Positions 44,872 through 56,600 of a DNA stretch of 64,000 nt are shown here, piece by piece; position 1 is the first letter of the stretch, and each line of letters begins with the position of its first letter. The position numbers were made by a program, and so were the translations under genes. Source of the DNA: Calvatia gigantea (Eukaryota > Basidiomycota > Agaricomycetes > Agaricales > Lycoperdaceae); the NCBI GenBank assembly GCA_025093985.1, contig JACAAK010000007.1, positions 496,001-560,000 of the forward strand. Reading direction: 5' to 3'. The notes beneath the pieces are model-generated. The model searched no databases, was not told the DNA's origin, and saw only the letters and a program-made list of their open reading frames with translations.

Positions 44872-45138
44872 ATGGCTACTACTTTGAAGGATTCAAATGG
44901 GAATAACATAACCTCCAGCAACGCGTACAAGATCAAGTTCTTGGATGGCTCTGAGCTGGGAGCGTCCCATGTTAACATTGGTCTTGCCCATCCGGGTGGT
45001 GGCTGGGTCACATGTAAAAAGGTATGGACTGGGAGGAGGGCCGATGTTGGCGATATGAAAGGCAAGGATGGGGCACGAAGAGTCTGCGCAAGCGGTGATG
45101 TAAGCCCACCGATCTGGCGACAAGACTTGTGGGCATGA
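44872..45138 (+). pseudogene. 5' fragment of the 169-aa orphan gene, with an unrelated tail
   Basis: The first ~46 codons (MATTLKDSNGNNITSSNAYK to HPGGGWV) match 60133-60271. Homology stops at about 45011 and the frame then runs into unrelated sequence for another ~40 codons. It is probably a truncated duplicate, since the breakpoint coincides with the end of the shared A/D segment. Confidence 0.7.
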
Positions 45139-45639
45139 AGGAGATAGCGAGAAGGAGAAGGAAGGAAAGGTACGTCGTTTCAACATATACGACGGTCCAC
45201 AGTCTCAACCCCCAATATAGATACTGTTTCACCGAGGTGGGAGGAGACAAGGCGGACAGCACCCGGAGCACAGATTGGGTTGATAAACTAGTGTATGATA
45301 GACGTTCAATTAAGGTCGTACCACGAGGTGAAGCGACATGCTTTATTCTTCACCTTTCTGCGGCTTTGAGGACGCCGCTCGTAGATGCAAAGAGTATTTC
45401 ATGTTTTTATTATCCTCCCTCTCCAACAACAGTTGCTCCCACGCGTTTGTCACCAACAGCACAAGCTACCTGATCCTCGCAGTTCCCTGCTGTTTCTGAA
45501 CCAATCTGCCCAAACTGGGTATGGAATTGTGTCTTTGTCCGCAAAATGTCATAATTTGAGAAATTAGAATTGCGCGAGGATCTGTTAAGGAGCGAGGAAA
45601 AGGTTGACGTATCCATCCAAGCGGCCCTCTCTCAGGGAT
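45139..45639. other. No recognised feature
   Basis: Short open frames on both strands; none resembles a known family, and no repeat copy was found in the window. Confidence 0.4.
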
Positions 45640-46790
45640 CGGGTAGTACAGGTTACCGATGGAAAAGAAGGGGGTAAGTGTTGGGAGTCAGACTCCAAAT
45701 CGATGTCCGATTGCAGTTCTGAATGTGAGCCTGGGCCCGAGCATAGGGACTCCAAATTGAGCCTAGATGGGGATGAGATGGTGTATTGTCAGCAAAAAAC
45801 AACTGAGTAATAGTTGGTGAGTCGTTGAATACAGGAATGCCAATGACGCACATTTGAATCGAATAAAGCAGCCACCGGCCGTCCCCTGTTCTCATCTTCC
45901 TCCCCAATGATGGTGCCCTTTGAGGGAGGTGCATGCGACACACCTAGCACACCAAAGACCATGCTTTCTAGTCGACTTCCTCATCTTTAATATTGTCGTC
46001 CAGGAGCCGCTAGTCATGAGGCCTGAGGCGTCGCCTTTCTTGGGTGAAGGAAAGTGGAGTTGGCGATTCACGTGACGACCGACGACGATCCTGATCAGTT
46101 GATGATGATGATGATGAACTCTGTATTTCTATACCGCAACAAGCAAACCTACTGCTAAGACGCAGTGGACATAGTCTAGGCTAGCTAAGTATCTACACCC
46201 CCTCGGCTGGGTGGTATCTCCTGATCAGTGAATTAATGAAGCTCACAGCCGCCAAAGCACCTGTGGCCTTACAAATCGACAAAAAGCACGGCCTTTCTCA
46301 GCACATTGTTGCAGTTGGTTCTCACTCAGAAGCGTGTCCATTGATGCACTAGCTAGTGTATTGCTGGAGGGTTGGTGGTCATACAGGCAGAGAGGAATAG
46401 GAGGGGACTCATTACACAGCGGCTCTTCGTCCAGTCAGTAATTCCCGAGCTTCGTTGTGCATATATTTGTAGGTATTTATGCAGTTTTTGTGGACTTCTG
46501 CCTTCAGCTTCACAGGGCTCGCATAAAACAAAAACAACACAAAGCCATTGATGATAGTGGCGACGTTCTCATCTTTGAACTCGCGTAAGACTTCCGTTCA
46601 TCCTCTGGTTTACAATTCTGATGTTACGGCAACTGCGGCCAGATCGTGTATGCGTTCTTGTATGTGTTCCTTCTGCGGCTGGATACTCTGCCCCGTTCCT
46701 ACCAGGTCTGGTCGGTTCGACATCCTTCTCCACCGCCGTCCGCACCAAACTCAATGTCAATATGAATAGGATCATTCGGCATCCCAGGGC
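45640..46790 (+). repeat. Left arm of an inverted duplication
   Basis: Blocks 45640-46090 and 46540-46790 match 49440-49930 and 48910-49060 in reverse. Shared landmarks are the GTTGAATACAGG...GACGTC-type block and the CACGTGA near 46070 / 49456. Each arm has its own insertions. It contains a short (GAT)n tract at 46101-46116. Confidence 0.65.
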
Positions 46791-46805
46791 GCGCCTTATT
46801 ACCTA

Positions 46806-48112
46806 ACCACTAACTGCTGGAACATCAAAAGAGACGCGCCATTTTGAGTATAAAGCTCAACCACGGCATACGGCCATTGGAGAGTGCAGGTTGGGAGAAG
46901 AAAGGTTCTATGTGACTCGTACGATCTATCTTCCATTCCACCCACCACCTGGTCTCCATCCGTCGTTGCTGAAACTTACCCTAATGTTGGCGGAGAACCA
47001 GACATGACTCACAGCGCCAACAGACTGCTCATGTGAAGGCGAGGGCGTTTCCTTACCGCTTCCCCCGATGGATTCCATACCCATGTCAACGCCACAGAGA
47101 GGGTATCGACGGGGCGGCGGTAACGAGGTCAGGTGTCAGTAATCTAAGGAAGCCAAGAAGGGATGAAGGCATAAACCTGGCCTGATACCCCCAGACCCTC
47201 AACATCGAGCATTGGGCTATCCTTGCCTTCCACTGGAGACTGCTAAAATTGCTATCGTCATCTCTCGACGATGAGCGTTCGATTTTTGGGGTCCAGGTTG
47301 GCGTTGGAGCATGTCAGCTGGCTAGGGATCCAGGTAGATTCTTCCCCAGCTACGAATTACTGATACGGGCCCTAATTTCCTATGGGCGTTTCGCAAATGA
47401 AATGACACACTCTTTGCAGCGCGGTCCCGGGGAGGATGTGGGACGGCCACATCCCCAGCTCTGTTCTTCCTTTGTTGTTTCTTGGAGGATGCTTCAATTT
47501 GGATAATTGAGATGACTTCAAAGGGTGATCGCCATTCGCCATTCATGTAAAAAAACTCTGACAGCTTTCGGGGAAGCCATAGTTTATTGCCACTATCGAT
47601 TTTTAGTGACAGTGGAACCACATGGATTGTGGACGAATAGTGAGATTGCTTCATCAGATACAGCCGCCAGTTCACAAACAATGCACGAGCGCTCACAAAC
47701 GACACAACGGTAAGGTGGCCACCATCAGAACCCTCGATTTATGACAAAAAGAAGTGATCTGCACCCGAGAACCGTGTGGGGCACTCCGAGGGCACAACTT
47801 TATATCTTTGGATCAATTCAAAGCACCCGAACTCATCTACCAAATCCTCAATTCTATCGCTTCTAGAATCAAGGTGAGTTATGGCAGTGGTCGAGTTCTC
47901 TGATCGGCCTCTTCATGAGCGCTTTTGCAAGGGCGAAACCCACGGTATTCCCTGCCCACAATTACAGGACACGTCCTGCCTAGGAAGGCGACCTCTGCTT
48001 GAGGTCTTGTCCTACCAAGAACTTTACCGAGCAACCGGTCTGATAGAGCCAGGTTGGCTGCATACGGAATCAGAACGGCTGACCGATTCTGACGCGCAGC
48101 GAAGCCACGATC
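46806..48112 (-). repeat. R-family repeat, copy B (reverse orientation)
   Basis: Its part 46806-47905 is an inverted match to copy C. The remainder matches the first ~250 bp of copies A and D in reverse (GCTTCGCTGCGCGTC). An 85-codon open frame at 47249-47506 recurs in reverse at 50614-50874, but it is not preserved in A and D, so I treat it as non-coding. Confidence 0.75.
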
Positions 48113-48157
48113 TCACCTGCTGCTGAAATACTCACCGGAAATGACGTCTTTTTCGCA

Positions 48158-48164
48158 TATATAA
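48158..48164 (+). promoter_or_regulatory. TATA box of the 85-aa gene
   Basis: TATATAA lies 109 bp upstream of the start codon, followed by a pyrimidine-rich leader. Confidence 0.55.
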
Positions 48165-48266
48165 GACACCTTGAAAGAGCCTCCTTCCGCCAGCAATCCT
48201 CGCACTCGCAACTTGCTCTACTTTTGCTCTACTTTTTGCCTTATCCCCGCTTGAACTTTCATCGAA

Positions 48267-48577
48267 ATGCCCGAGTCATCGTGAGCATCAATTTATCGTG
48301 CAATTTCGATTCACCTCATCACACACACCATAGCGTTGACGCCGTTACCGTGACGAATACTGGGACCAAAATCTTACATATTGCGGGAGGGGGCCGCGAA
48401 TATGAAGTGGCCGCGGGTGGCAAAGTAGAGTTGGATACTGCCCGAGAATACACAGTCAAGGCGGGAGAAACCACCATTGCCAAAATCCAGTATCCCTCCG
48501 GAAATTCGTTCAAGGTCGAGAAGAAAGAAACTGTGAGGGGAGCGAAGTTTGCCAGCAACGTTGAAATGAAGGACTAG
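48267..48577 (+). CDS. Small two-exon gene, 85-aa protein of unknown function
   Basis: Exon 1 is 48267-48280 (ATGCCCGAGTCATC), intron 48281-48333 (GTGAGC...CATAG, 53 bp), exon 2 48334-48577. The joined frame gives MPESSVDAVTVTNTGTK and then a chain rich in Val, Thr, Lys and Gly that suggests a small beta-rich protein. It ends ASNVEMKD. There is no signal peptide, transmembrane segment or Cys. The splice sites, the clean frame, a TATA box and high CpG support a live gene. Without splicing an open frame from 48224 gives a spurious N-terminus. I do not recognise the family. It lies between two arms of an inverted duplication. Confidence 0.7.
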
Positions 48578-48639
48578 TGGTGGGAATCCCGTGACAGCAC
48601 GAATACCTGTGGCAGTTTGATCCTCGATATAATTGTTTT

Positions 48640-48909
48640 TTGAAGTTGTGTTTTGATGGTGTACGAGAAAACCGATTGAATCCAGAATGTAGCGAGTGTT
48701 GTAGGAAATGTAACAGATCTTTTGGCCGCCAGATCACCCCTGAGTACCGGAGTCGATTGTATTATATGAGTTGACGACGATCGGTTGAGTGCCTGGGTAG
48801 ATATCCATCCATGGCACCACAGTGGCCGTGTGAGTGTTAAATCGTAGTCCTGCCAATGTGTGCCAAGTTGGATTTGCCTTCTCAGACGAGTTGGGACATT
48901 ATGCGGGGA
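48640..48909. other. No recognised feature
   Basis: Downstream of the 85-aa gene; no coding frame or repeat recognised. Confidence 0.4.
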
Positions 48910-49930
48910 TTTTTGTTGCTTAACTGATCATATTCATATTGACATTGAGTTTGGTTCGGAAGGTGGGGAAGGATGTTGAACCGACCAAGCCCGGTAGGTA
49001 TGTGGCGGTGTATCTGGTCGTAGAAGGAATGCATACATAGTCTAGCCACAGCCGTCTAATGTTGGGATCATGAACCAGAGGCTGAAAGCAAGCCTTCATG
49101 AATGCCTTTCCGTGTTGGATATGCGTTAAGCGAGCTTTGGAGCCCACTAAAAATGGGCAAATCCCTACAAATATATACACAACGAAGTTCGGAAACGACT
49201 TACCAGACGAAGAGCTGCTGTTTAATGAGTCCCCTCCTGTTGCCCTCTTCCCATACAATTACCAATGTTCCAGCAGCTGCACCGGCTAGTACAGTGCGCC
49301 ATTGACACGCCCGCTTCCGGGTGAGGGTCAACCGGCCCGTGCGTTGAGAAAAAGCCGCGGTTTTCATCAATTTGTATGCTCCTCGACGGTTGTACTTAGG
49401 TTGGAATTGAGCTTCAAAGCTTCATGATCGAGCAGGTCTGAGAATCAAAGTCATCACGTGAATCTCCAACTTCATACCCAGAAACCCAAAGAAGAGACAA
49501 TGCCTCGACGACTCAAGTACTCATCGATGCATCTCTGAAGAGCCTTGGGCGGCACCTGGACAACGACAGTAAGGATGACGAGGAATGTCAACTAGAATGC
49601 ATATTCTTGGTGTGCTGTGTGTGCCTCCTTCGAAAGACACCATCCTTGGGGAAGAAGGTAGGGACAGGGGATGGGCCATTGGCTGCGTTACTCAACTCAG
49701 ATGTATATCATTGACGTCCCTGTATTGAACGACTCACCAACCATTCCTCAGTTATTTTTTGTTGACAATGTGCTGCCTCATCCACATCCAAGCTCAAATG
49801 CGGAGTCCCCCCGACCCAGAGTCGGAACCACAATCAGACTCAGGCCCGGACCCGACTCCCAACACTTGTCCTCTTCTTCTCCACCGATACCCTGTACTAC
49901 CCGATTTCAGTAAGAAGACTGCATGGATAG
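48910..49930 (-). repeat. Right arm of the inverted duplication
   Basis: Reverse match of 45640-46790 in two blocks (48910-49060 and 49440-49930) separated by about 380 bp of arm-specific sequence. No gene is recognised in it. Confidence 0.65.
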
Positions 49931-50129
49931 ATACGTCCACCTACCAGGCGCGGATGAACCAAAGAAGCCAAGAAAGGATGAAGGCATAACCCCAGCACAA
50001 TGTACCCAAGATGTGCAGGTGAACACTCCCAAACCTTCAACGTTGATCATTGAGCCTTTCCTGCCTTACATGGGAGGCCTGGTGCTGCTGCTAGAATTGC
50101 CAAGTATCACCATCTCTAGACGATGAACG

Positions 50130-51330
50130 TTCGAGTGATCGGAGAGCTTAACTGGTGCCATAACCCGCCTTGATTTTAGGAGCGACAGAATCGGGGATTC
50201 AACGGACAAGCGCTAAGCGCTTAAACCTGTGACGGATAAGCGCTTAAGCCGTGAGGGTGCAAGTTCTTTGAATTGGTCCAAAGATATAAAGTTGTGCCCC
50301 GGTCAGGCCCTGCACGGTTCTCGTGTGCAGATCACTTCTCAGTGTCGTAAGTCGAGGGTTCTGACGGTGGCCATCCCAGCGTTGTGTCGTTCGTGAGTGT
50401 TCATGAGTTATTCATGAACTGGCAGTATCTGATGAATGGGTGCACTAGCAATCAAGTTGTTGGCCATCGATTTCGCTCACTATTCGTCCACAATCCATGT
50501 GGTTCCACTGTGACCGATACTTCATGGTGGCAATAAACTATGGCATCCCCGAAAGCTCTCAGAGCTCTGTACATTCAATAAATGGCGGATGGCGGTAACC
50601 CTTTGAAGTTATCTCAATCGTCTGGATTGAGCACCCTCCAGGGAACAACAAAGGAGGAACAGATTTGGGGATGTGACCGCTCCATATCCTCCCCGGGACC
50701 GCGCTGCAAAGAGTGTGTCATTTCATTTGCGAAACGCCCATAGGAAATTAGGGCCCGTATCAGTAATTCGTAGCTGGGGAAGAATCTACCTGGATCCCTA
50801 GCCAGCTGACATGCTCCAACGCCAACCTGGACCCCAAAAATCGAACGCTCATCGTCGAGAGATGACGATAGCAATTTTAGCAGTCTCCAGTGGAAGGCAA
50901 GGATAGCCCAATGCTCGATGTTGAGGGTCTGGGGGTATCAGGCCAGGTTTATGCCTTCATCCCTTCTTGGCTTCCTTAGATTACTGACACCTGACCTCGT
51001 TACCGCCGCCCCGTCGATACCCTCTCTGTGGCGTTGACATGGGTATGGAATCCATCGGGGGAAGCGGTAAGGAAACGCCCTCGCCTCACATGAACAGTCT
51101 GTTGGCGCTGTGAGTCATGTCTGGTTCTCCGCCAACATTAGGGTAAGTTTCAACAACGACTGATGGAGACCGGTTGGTGGGTGGAATGGAAGATAGATCG
51201 TGCGAGTCACATAACACCTTTCTTCTCCCGACCTGATTTGCACTCGCCAATGACCGTGCACCGTGGTCAAGTCTTATACTCAAAATGACGCGTCTCTTTT
51301 GATGTTCCAGCAGTTGGTGGTGATAATCAA
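50130..51330 (+). repeat. R-family repeat, copy C
   Basis: Same orientation as A and D and inverted relative to B. It lacks the first ~240 bp of A/D. A copy-specific insert at about 50205-50260 carries AAGCGCTT palindromes. CTTTGAATTG, CCGTCCACAATC-like and CTCGCCTCAC blocks are shared by the family. Confidence 0.75.
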
Positions 51331-51736
51331 AAGGAAGGTAATAATTTGATATCCACCAGAATTTATTCATTACCAGTGCCACAGATATAGTATCAGGTAG
51401 GAGCCCTGAAAACGGCACGGGACGGTAGATGGAGGTGTAATGAAGAAGGGCAGTACACCTTGCAATGAGTACAATCTCCAACTTGGTAGAACAAGAGCGG
51501 GGTTCTGTTGTCACCGCCCTCCCTCCTGGACCGCGCAGGAATGAGAAATACATCGCTCAAATTTAATTGCCCGGGCGACCTGAGAATTCTTGTTTTGATC
51601 GTGAGGCTTGGAAACTGTGCACCATAAACATCCAAGTCATATGAGGTGCTTTTAAATTACAGAGTTACAGGATTTCCTTGGTTATACGGTCGTTGGATTG
51701 GCGTCGCCAATCGCTGTTGGAGGAGTCATCTGGCTC
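51331..51736. other. No recognised feature; 3' side of the deacetylase locus
   Basis: Sequence between copy C and the last deacetylase codon. It may hold the 3' UTR of the minus-strand gene. Confidence 0.4.
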
Positions 51737-53435
51737 CTAGGATTCTTCGTCGTCGGACTCGGAGGAAGCGGAGGAGGATTCTTGGAGGTTGTAGACGTAT
51801 CGTGCGTGCTCTGGTTCTTTTTGAGAGGGATCGAGGTTGGATAAGGGGAAGCGGGGAGACATACGCGCTAGTCGTTCATCGAGTTCGTCCCATCCTTCTT
51901 CGTCTTTGACGAGCCCGAGGCGTTGGGTAGGCTTTCTTTTGGTACGTCGTTCATTTGTACCGAGGGTGCATGTACGAGCTCTTGGAGTTGTTCAAGAACT
52001 GTGACCCTGAGTTTCCGAGGTATCCCAAGTCAGCATTATTTAGGTTCGCTGGGAAATAGGAGCGTGGGCTCACCGCACTCGGTCAAGGGAGCCATCCTTA
52101 ACATTCAGATCATCCAGGTTATTCGCTACCACTTCTAATCGATATCTTGGCGCGAACCACTCAAGATATTCGTTCCAGGGTAGGTTAGGGTCAATCTCTT
52201 TTTCAATTCCGAGTGCGCATGCCGTTTCGTAAGTCCACGTCCTCGCAACGTTCTTCACGGTATACCCTCCTCCACCGAGTAGAATGAGTGGTATATTCTA
52301 TTTCCGGAGAAACTGTACCCAGTGTGCGTGTCCGTTCATAGTTATGTTGAGGCAGCCCAGTTTGTCTCCCGCCAGTGAGTCGACACCGCATTGGAGTACT
52401 ACTGCTGAGGATTGGAACACATCGAGGATCTTCGCAATAACCTGTGGTCCCATTGGATGTGTACTCTATGATACGGGGGAGGGTATGACAGACTTCCGGG
52501 TTCAAAAATACCCTTGAATGACTCATCCGTGATTCCATCCTTCAGGGGTACGTTCACCGCATATCCCCTCCCCTTCTTTCTCCCCTTATCCTCCTGGGTC
52601 CCAGTACCCGGGAAGTACTCACAGAATTTATGAAAACTACACGTCATGACTCTGTCAGTGGTGTCGAAGAAGCCTTCGACACCATCACCGTGGTGGCAGT
52701 CGATATCAATGTAGAGAACACGGAGGTAAGAGCGAAGGAGTTCGAGGATGCCGAGGGCAATGTCGTTGATGTAACAGAAGCCTGGTGCTTCGCGGTTTTT
52801 TAGCGTGATGGAGACCACCAGCCCAGTTTATGGCGATGTCGGCCGCCTGAAGCTATTCGCTGAGCGGCGCCTGGAATGAGACTTTGTTAGGTAGATTCTG
52901 GGGAGAGCAGCATACACACACACATATTGAACCTCCAGCTGATAATGAACAAAACTCGAATAATTCTTCGAATGCTGGGTTATCGTCTCCTACAAGAACT
53001 TCAAGACATCGTAAGTTCTCCGGAAGTGCGAGAATTGGAGACATGAGTACCGACATCTCGTTCCGTGGTGTGTTAGTTCTTCGGCGGTTTCAGGTGCGAC
53101 GCGGCTGAGGAAGTGGACATATTCGTCGGTGTGGAAAACTGTCATCATTTTAGGACTGGCGCGCTTGGGGCGCTGGAGGAGTCACATGTCCTGTTAACTT
53201 TGAGGTATACCAGGGTAATAGAAGGACTCACAAGGACGTGCATCTTGGGCAGCATGTCGTAGGCGGCGATGAGGTCATGGGCGACCCTCATCCAGTGAGG
53301 TTTCATGGGATGCCCAAGACCATAGGTATACGAACCAACGTCCGCTAACGGTTGATTATCATCAATATAACAACCAAAGGTGAGTAGAGCGGAACACATA
53401 CGGTCATAATAATACGCAACCTTTGGCTTTGACAT
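51737..53435 (-). pseudogene. Class I histone deacetylase (RPD3/HOS2-like), disrupted
   Basis: The family removes acetyl from histone tails with a Zn-dependent active site. On the minus strand, exon 1 (53435-53402) encodes MSKPKVAYYYDP; exon 2 (53344-53232) DVGSYTYGLGHPMKPHW; later exons encode [96 protein letters not shown] and an acidic C-terminus. The zinc-binding Asp/His and the GGGGY loop are present. Lesions: a one-base insertion near 52795 after GGLHHAKK, a small indel near 52845, a GG instead of GT donor at 52497, a TAG codon at 52298-52300 in LRK-stop-NIPLILL, and a frame shift near 51900. Arg to Trp at KPHW is CGG to TGG-like. A sequencing fault is possible but five separate errors are unlikely. 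Confidence 0.8.
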
Positions 53436-53617
53436 CGTGTGCCGAGCAGAACAGGTCAACTTGGACCCACCCAAAATAGTGATCGGACAATGACAATCAC
53501 TCACGTGACTCAACTTCGTTTCTCCGTTCCGTCATCACCGCTCCGATGATGGCCGTGTCTCCCAAGCTTATACTCTCTACCCCCTGACAACAAAGCGCAG
53601 TACGTGGAACGGAATCC
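53436..53617. promoter_or_regulatory. Shared upstream region of the divergent HDAC and MCD4 genes
   Basis: Only about 180 bp separate the two head-to-head start codons, so promoter elements are probably shared. CACGTGA occurs near 53502. No clear TATA box is seen. Confidence 0.4.
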
Positions 53618-56600
53618 ATGTCACCAGTTGCGCGCCATGGCGTGGTCAAGACAATGTATAGCGTCAGAAAGCTGCTGCTCATCGGTCTCCTCTTCCACCT
53701 TGTCTTCATTGGCTCAGTCTTCGACTGCTACTTCACGAGTCCGGTCGTTCATGGGATGAAGACGTTTCGAACGAAGCAGGGCGAGGCAAAGAGGCTGGTC
53801 CTGATTGTTGGTACGTCTCCGGATAACTTCAAACCCGGGGACGCTCTGATCAGTTTAATTGTTTAGGTGACGGCTTGCGAGCTGACCTTTTGTTCAACGA
53901 GAATCCGTTTCCGAAGATTAAAGACTCTCCGAAGATCGTAGCACCGTATCTGAGATCTATAGCAGAAACGCGCGGTGCATTCGGAATCTCACATACTCGT
54001 GTGCCCACAGAAAGTCGACCAGGGCATGTTGCTATTATTGGTGGAATGTATGAAGATGTTTCCGCTGTGACTAAGGTATGTATACAAATTACTCGAAGCA
54101 GTATTGTGATTCTGACGGCTAGTAGGGATGGAAGACTAATCCTGTGGATTTTGACTCTGTATTCAACCAGTCAAGCACGACGTTCTCCTTTGGTTCGCCA
54201 GATATATTACCTATGTTCGTGCGTGGTGCCGTGCCAGGTAGAGTTCTGGAGTGGTCATATGGTGAAGAAGAAGAGGACTTTACGAAAGGTACACCCTCCA
54301 CCTTTTAACCTAGAATTTCGTTCAACTCGTTCACTAGATGCCGTCGACCTTGATAGATGGGTTCTTAACCAAGTCGAGACACTCTTCCGCAACGCAACCG
54401 CCGACCCCGCGCTGAACGCCAAAATGCGGGCCGATAAAGTCGTGTTCTTCCTACACCTGTTAGGCCTAGATACTACGGGACATTCCTACCGACCACACTC
54501 TCCGGAATATATGAAGAACATCCAAGTCGTCGACTCTATCGTCAAACGTACTGAAAAACTCATGAAGGAATTTTACAAAGATGATGAGACTAGTTTCGTA
54601 TTCACCGCTGACCATGGAATGTCGGTGATTGGGAACCACGGAGACGGACGTGAGTGTTTCAATCGTTGTCATTACCATATCTTCCCCATCTCCATGATTT
54701 CTGATAGATCCTGATTGTACCCGTACACCTCTCATCGCATGGGGCAAGGGGATTCGCGGGCCTCTCCCAGACACAACTCCTTCCTCTCACGACTCCTACT
54801 CTCGGCCATGGAACCTCAATCACCTCTACAGACGAGATGTTGAGCAGGCTGATATCGCGGCGCTTATGTCGGCGCTTATTGGCGCCTCCTGGCCCGTCAA
54901 TTCAGTTGGGATGTTACCCGACGTCGATCCTGATCGCCCGGGATATCTAGAGTCGAAACTGGGAAAACAGCCGTTGGCTGAGGCGGCTTTGGTGAATGCA
55001 AGGATGATCGTGGAACAATACCGAGTCAAACATGGTTCGTCGAAGCTCTTTCCCTCCCACCAAGTTTGTTCTAAATCAACCCTCGGCAGAGTTGAAGAAG
55101 GCTCATACGCTCTTATATAAATCTTACTCTCCACTAGAATTGGGTTCACCCCCTAGACGTATTCGAGAACTCGAACATATCCAATCTCTTATCAACGACT
55201 CTAGATGGCACGATGCTAGACACGCCTCATATAATCTCATCCAAGAAACCCTCACAGGATTACACTACCTCCAGACATACGACCGAACGCTTCTCCGGAC
55301 CGTCGTGACACTCTCCTATGTAGGATGGATGCTCTACGCAGCACTCTATATCATCCGCCCTCTCGAACAACCTTCCTTTGCAGCTACCAAGGATCTACCA
55401 AGGTTTATAAAGCTTATACCAAGAAATGTGGCATTCGCGTCGTGGTTCGCGTTCTACCTACAGAAATCACCCTGGAGTTACTACCTCTATGTCTCGTTCC
55501 CTGTGCACTTCTGGGCGCGAATACTGAGCCCGGGTATCCCTTACTTTTCGACTCCGGCCATCAAAGCTCGTACCCTCGCAGCCTTGAAACACAATGTTAT
55601 CTACATTGCCCTAGCACTGGCCGCACTTTTTGGAATTGCAGTACGTCCTTTTTCGCCCTTCGGTTTTAGCAATGATTGGCTTATGAACGTACTTCGAAAT
55701 CGATAGACGGGATATACACATAGGATTGTTTGGTCTCTAGGCTGCCTCGCTACAGCTAACAATTGGCTCCTCGATAAGAATGCGAGGAAGATGTTCCCCC
55801 GGTTGGCCCCGAGATCGTTGGCGATGTGGTACGCTTTGTGTGTGGCCTGCGCAGTGTTCCCGTTGGTCCCTGTTGACAGAAGGGAGAATACCTTCTTTGT
55901 GTAAGTCGCAAGTCAATAAAATTATTATTGCCTTCCGTTAATCACAACCTTTGGGCAGTGCGTGCGGTGGAGTCGCTTTTATGGCGGTCGCCCAGTATGC
56001 TTTACCTTTCGTGTTGGGTGAGGTTGAAGGGGAGTTTGGGAAGGAAGCGAAAGAGAGGATTCAGAGGAGGTTTTTAATCCAGGTGCGACCCTCCATAAAC
56101 CCTCTACGAAATAATCGATTTGATGTGTCTTGATATATTAGAGACTATTCATTCTCGCGATCACGTTGGTAACGATATATTCATCCCTCAGCCTCCAATG
56201 GAAACTCGGTCTCCCAGTCATAGTGAGAGTTTTCAACTGGGTTTTGTTCGGTAAATACTGCGTTTACGTTTACCTTCACGGTGCCTCCATAATCTCACAT
56301 ACCGCAAACCAGTCGTTCCATCTATACTGCCCTACGTCTTCAACGTACCCCACCACACGACCTCCTCCAAACTCCTCATGTACTTCCTCGGCTTTGGACC
56401 ATGCTTCATCATCCTTTCGATTAGTGTTGAAGGTTTATTTTTTGTCATGTACACTGGGGTATTACTCGGCTGGGTCATTTCAGAGAAAATCATGAAATAC
56501 CCAGAAATAATGGATAGAGATCTCCATAAGAAGGACACAGGAGTAAAGAAGCTGGAAAATGGAGGGCGTGGTGTTAAATACGAGTTCGAGATGGGAGACG

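Noticed and set aside
47249..47506. 85-codon frame shared with 50614-50874 as a conserved gene
   Set aside because: It is shared only because both lie in R repeat copies B and C; copies A and D do not keep the frame.
52915..52925. CA/TG dinucleotide run as a microsatellite feature
   Set aside because: Too short; it is part of an intron of the deacetylase locus next to the GTGTGT donor.
55641..55706. MCD4 ending at the TAG after VLRNR (55704)
   Set aside because: That stretch is a GT-AG intron; conserved PIG-N sequence ([19 protein letters not shown]) resumes in frame after it.
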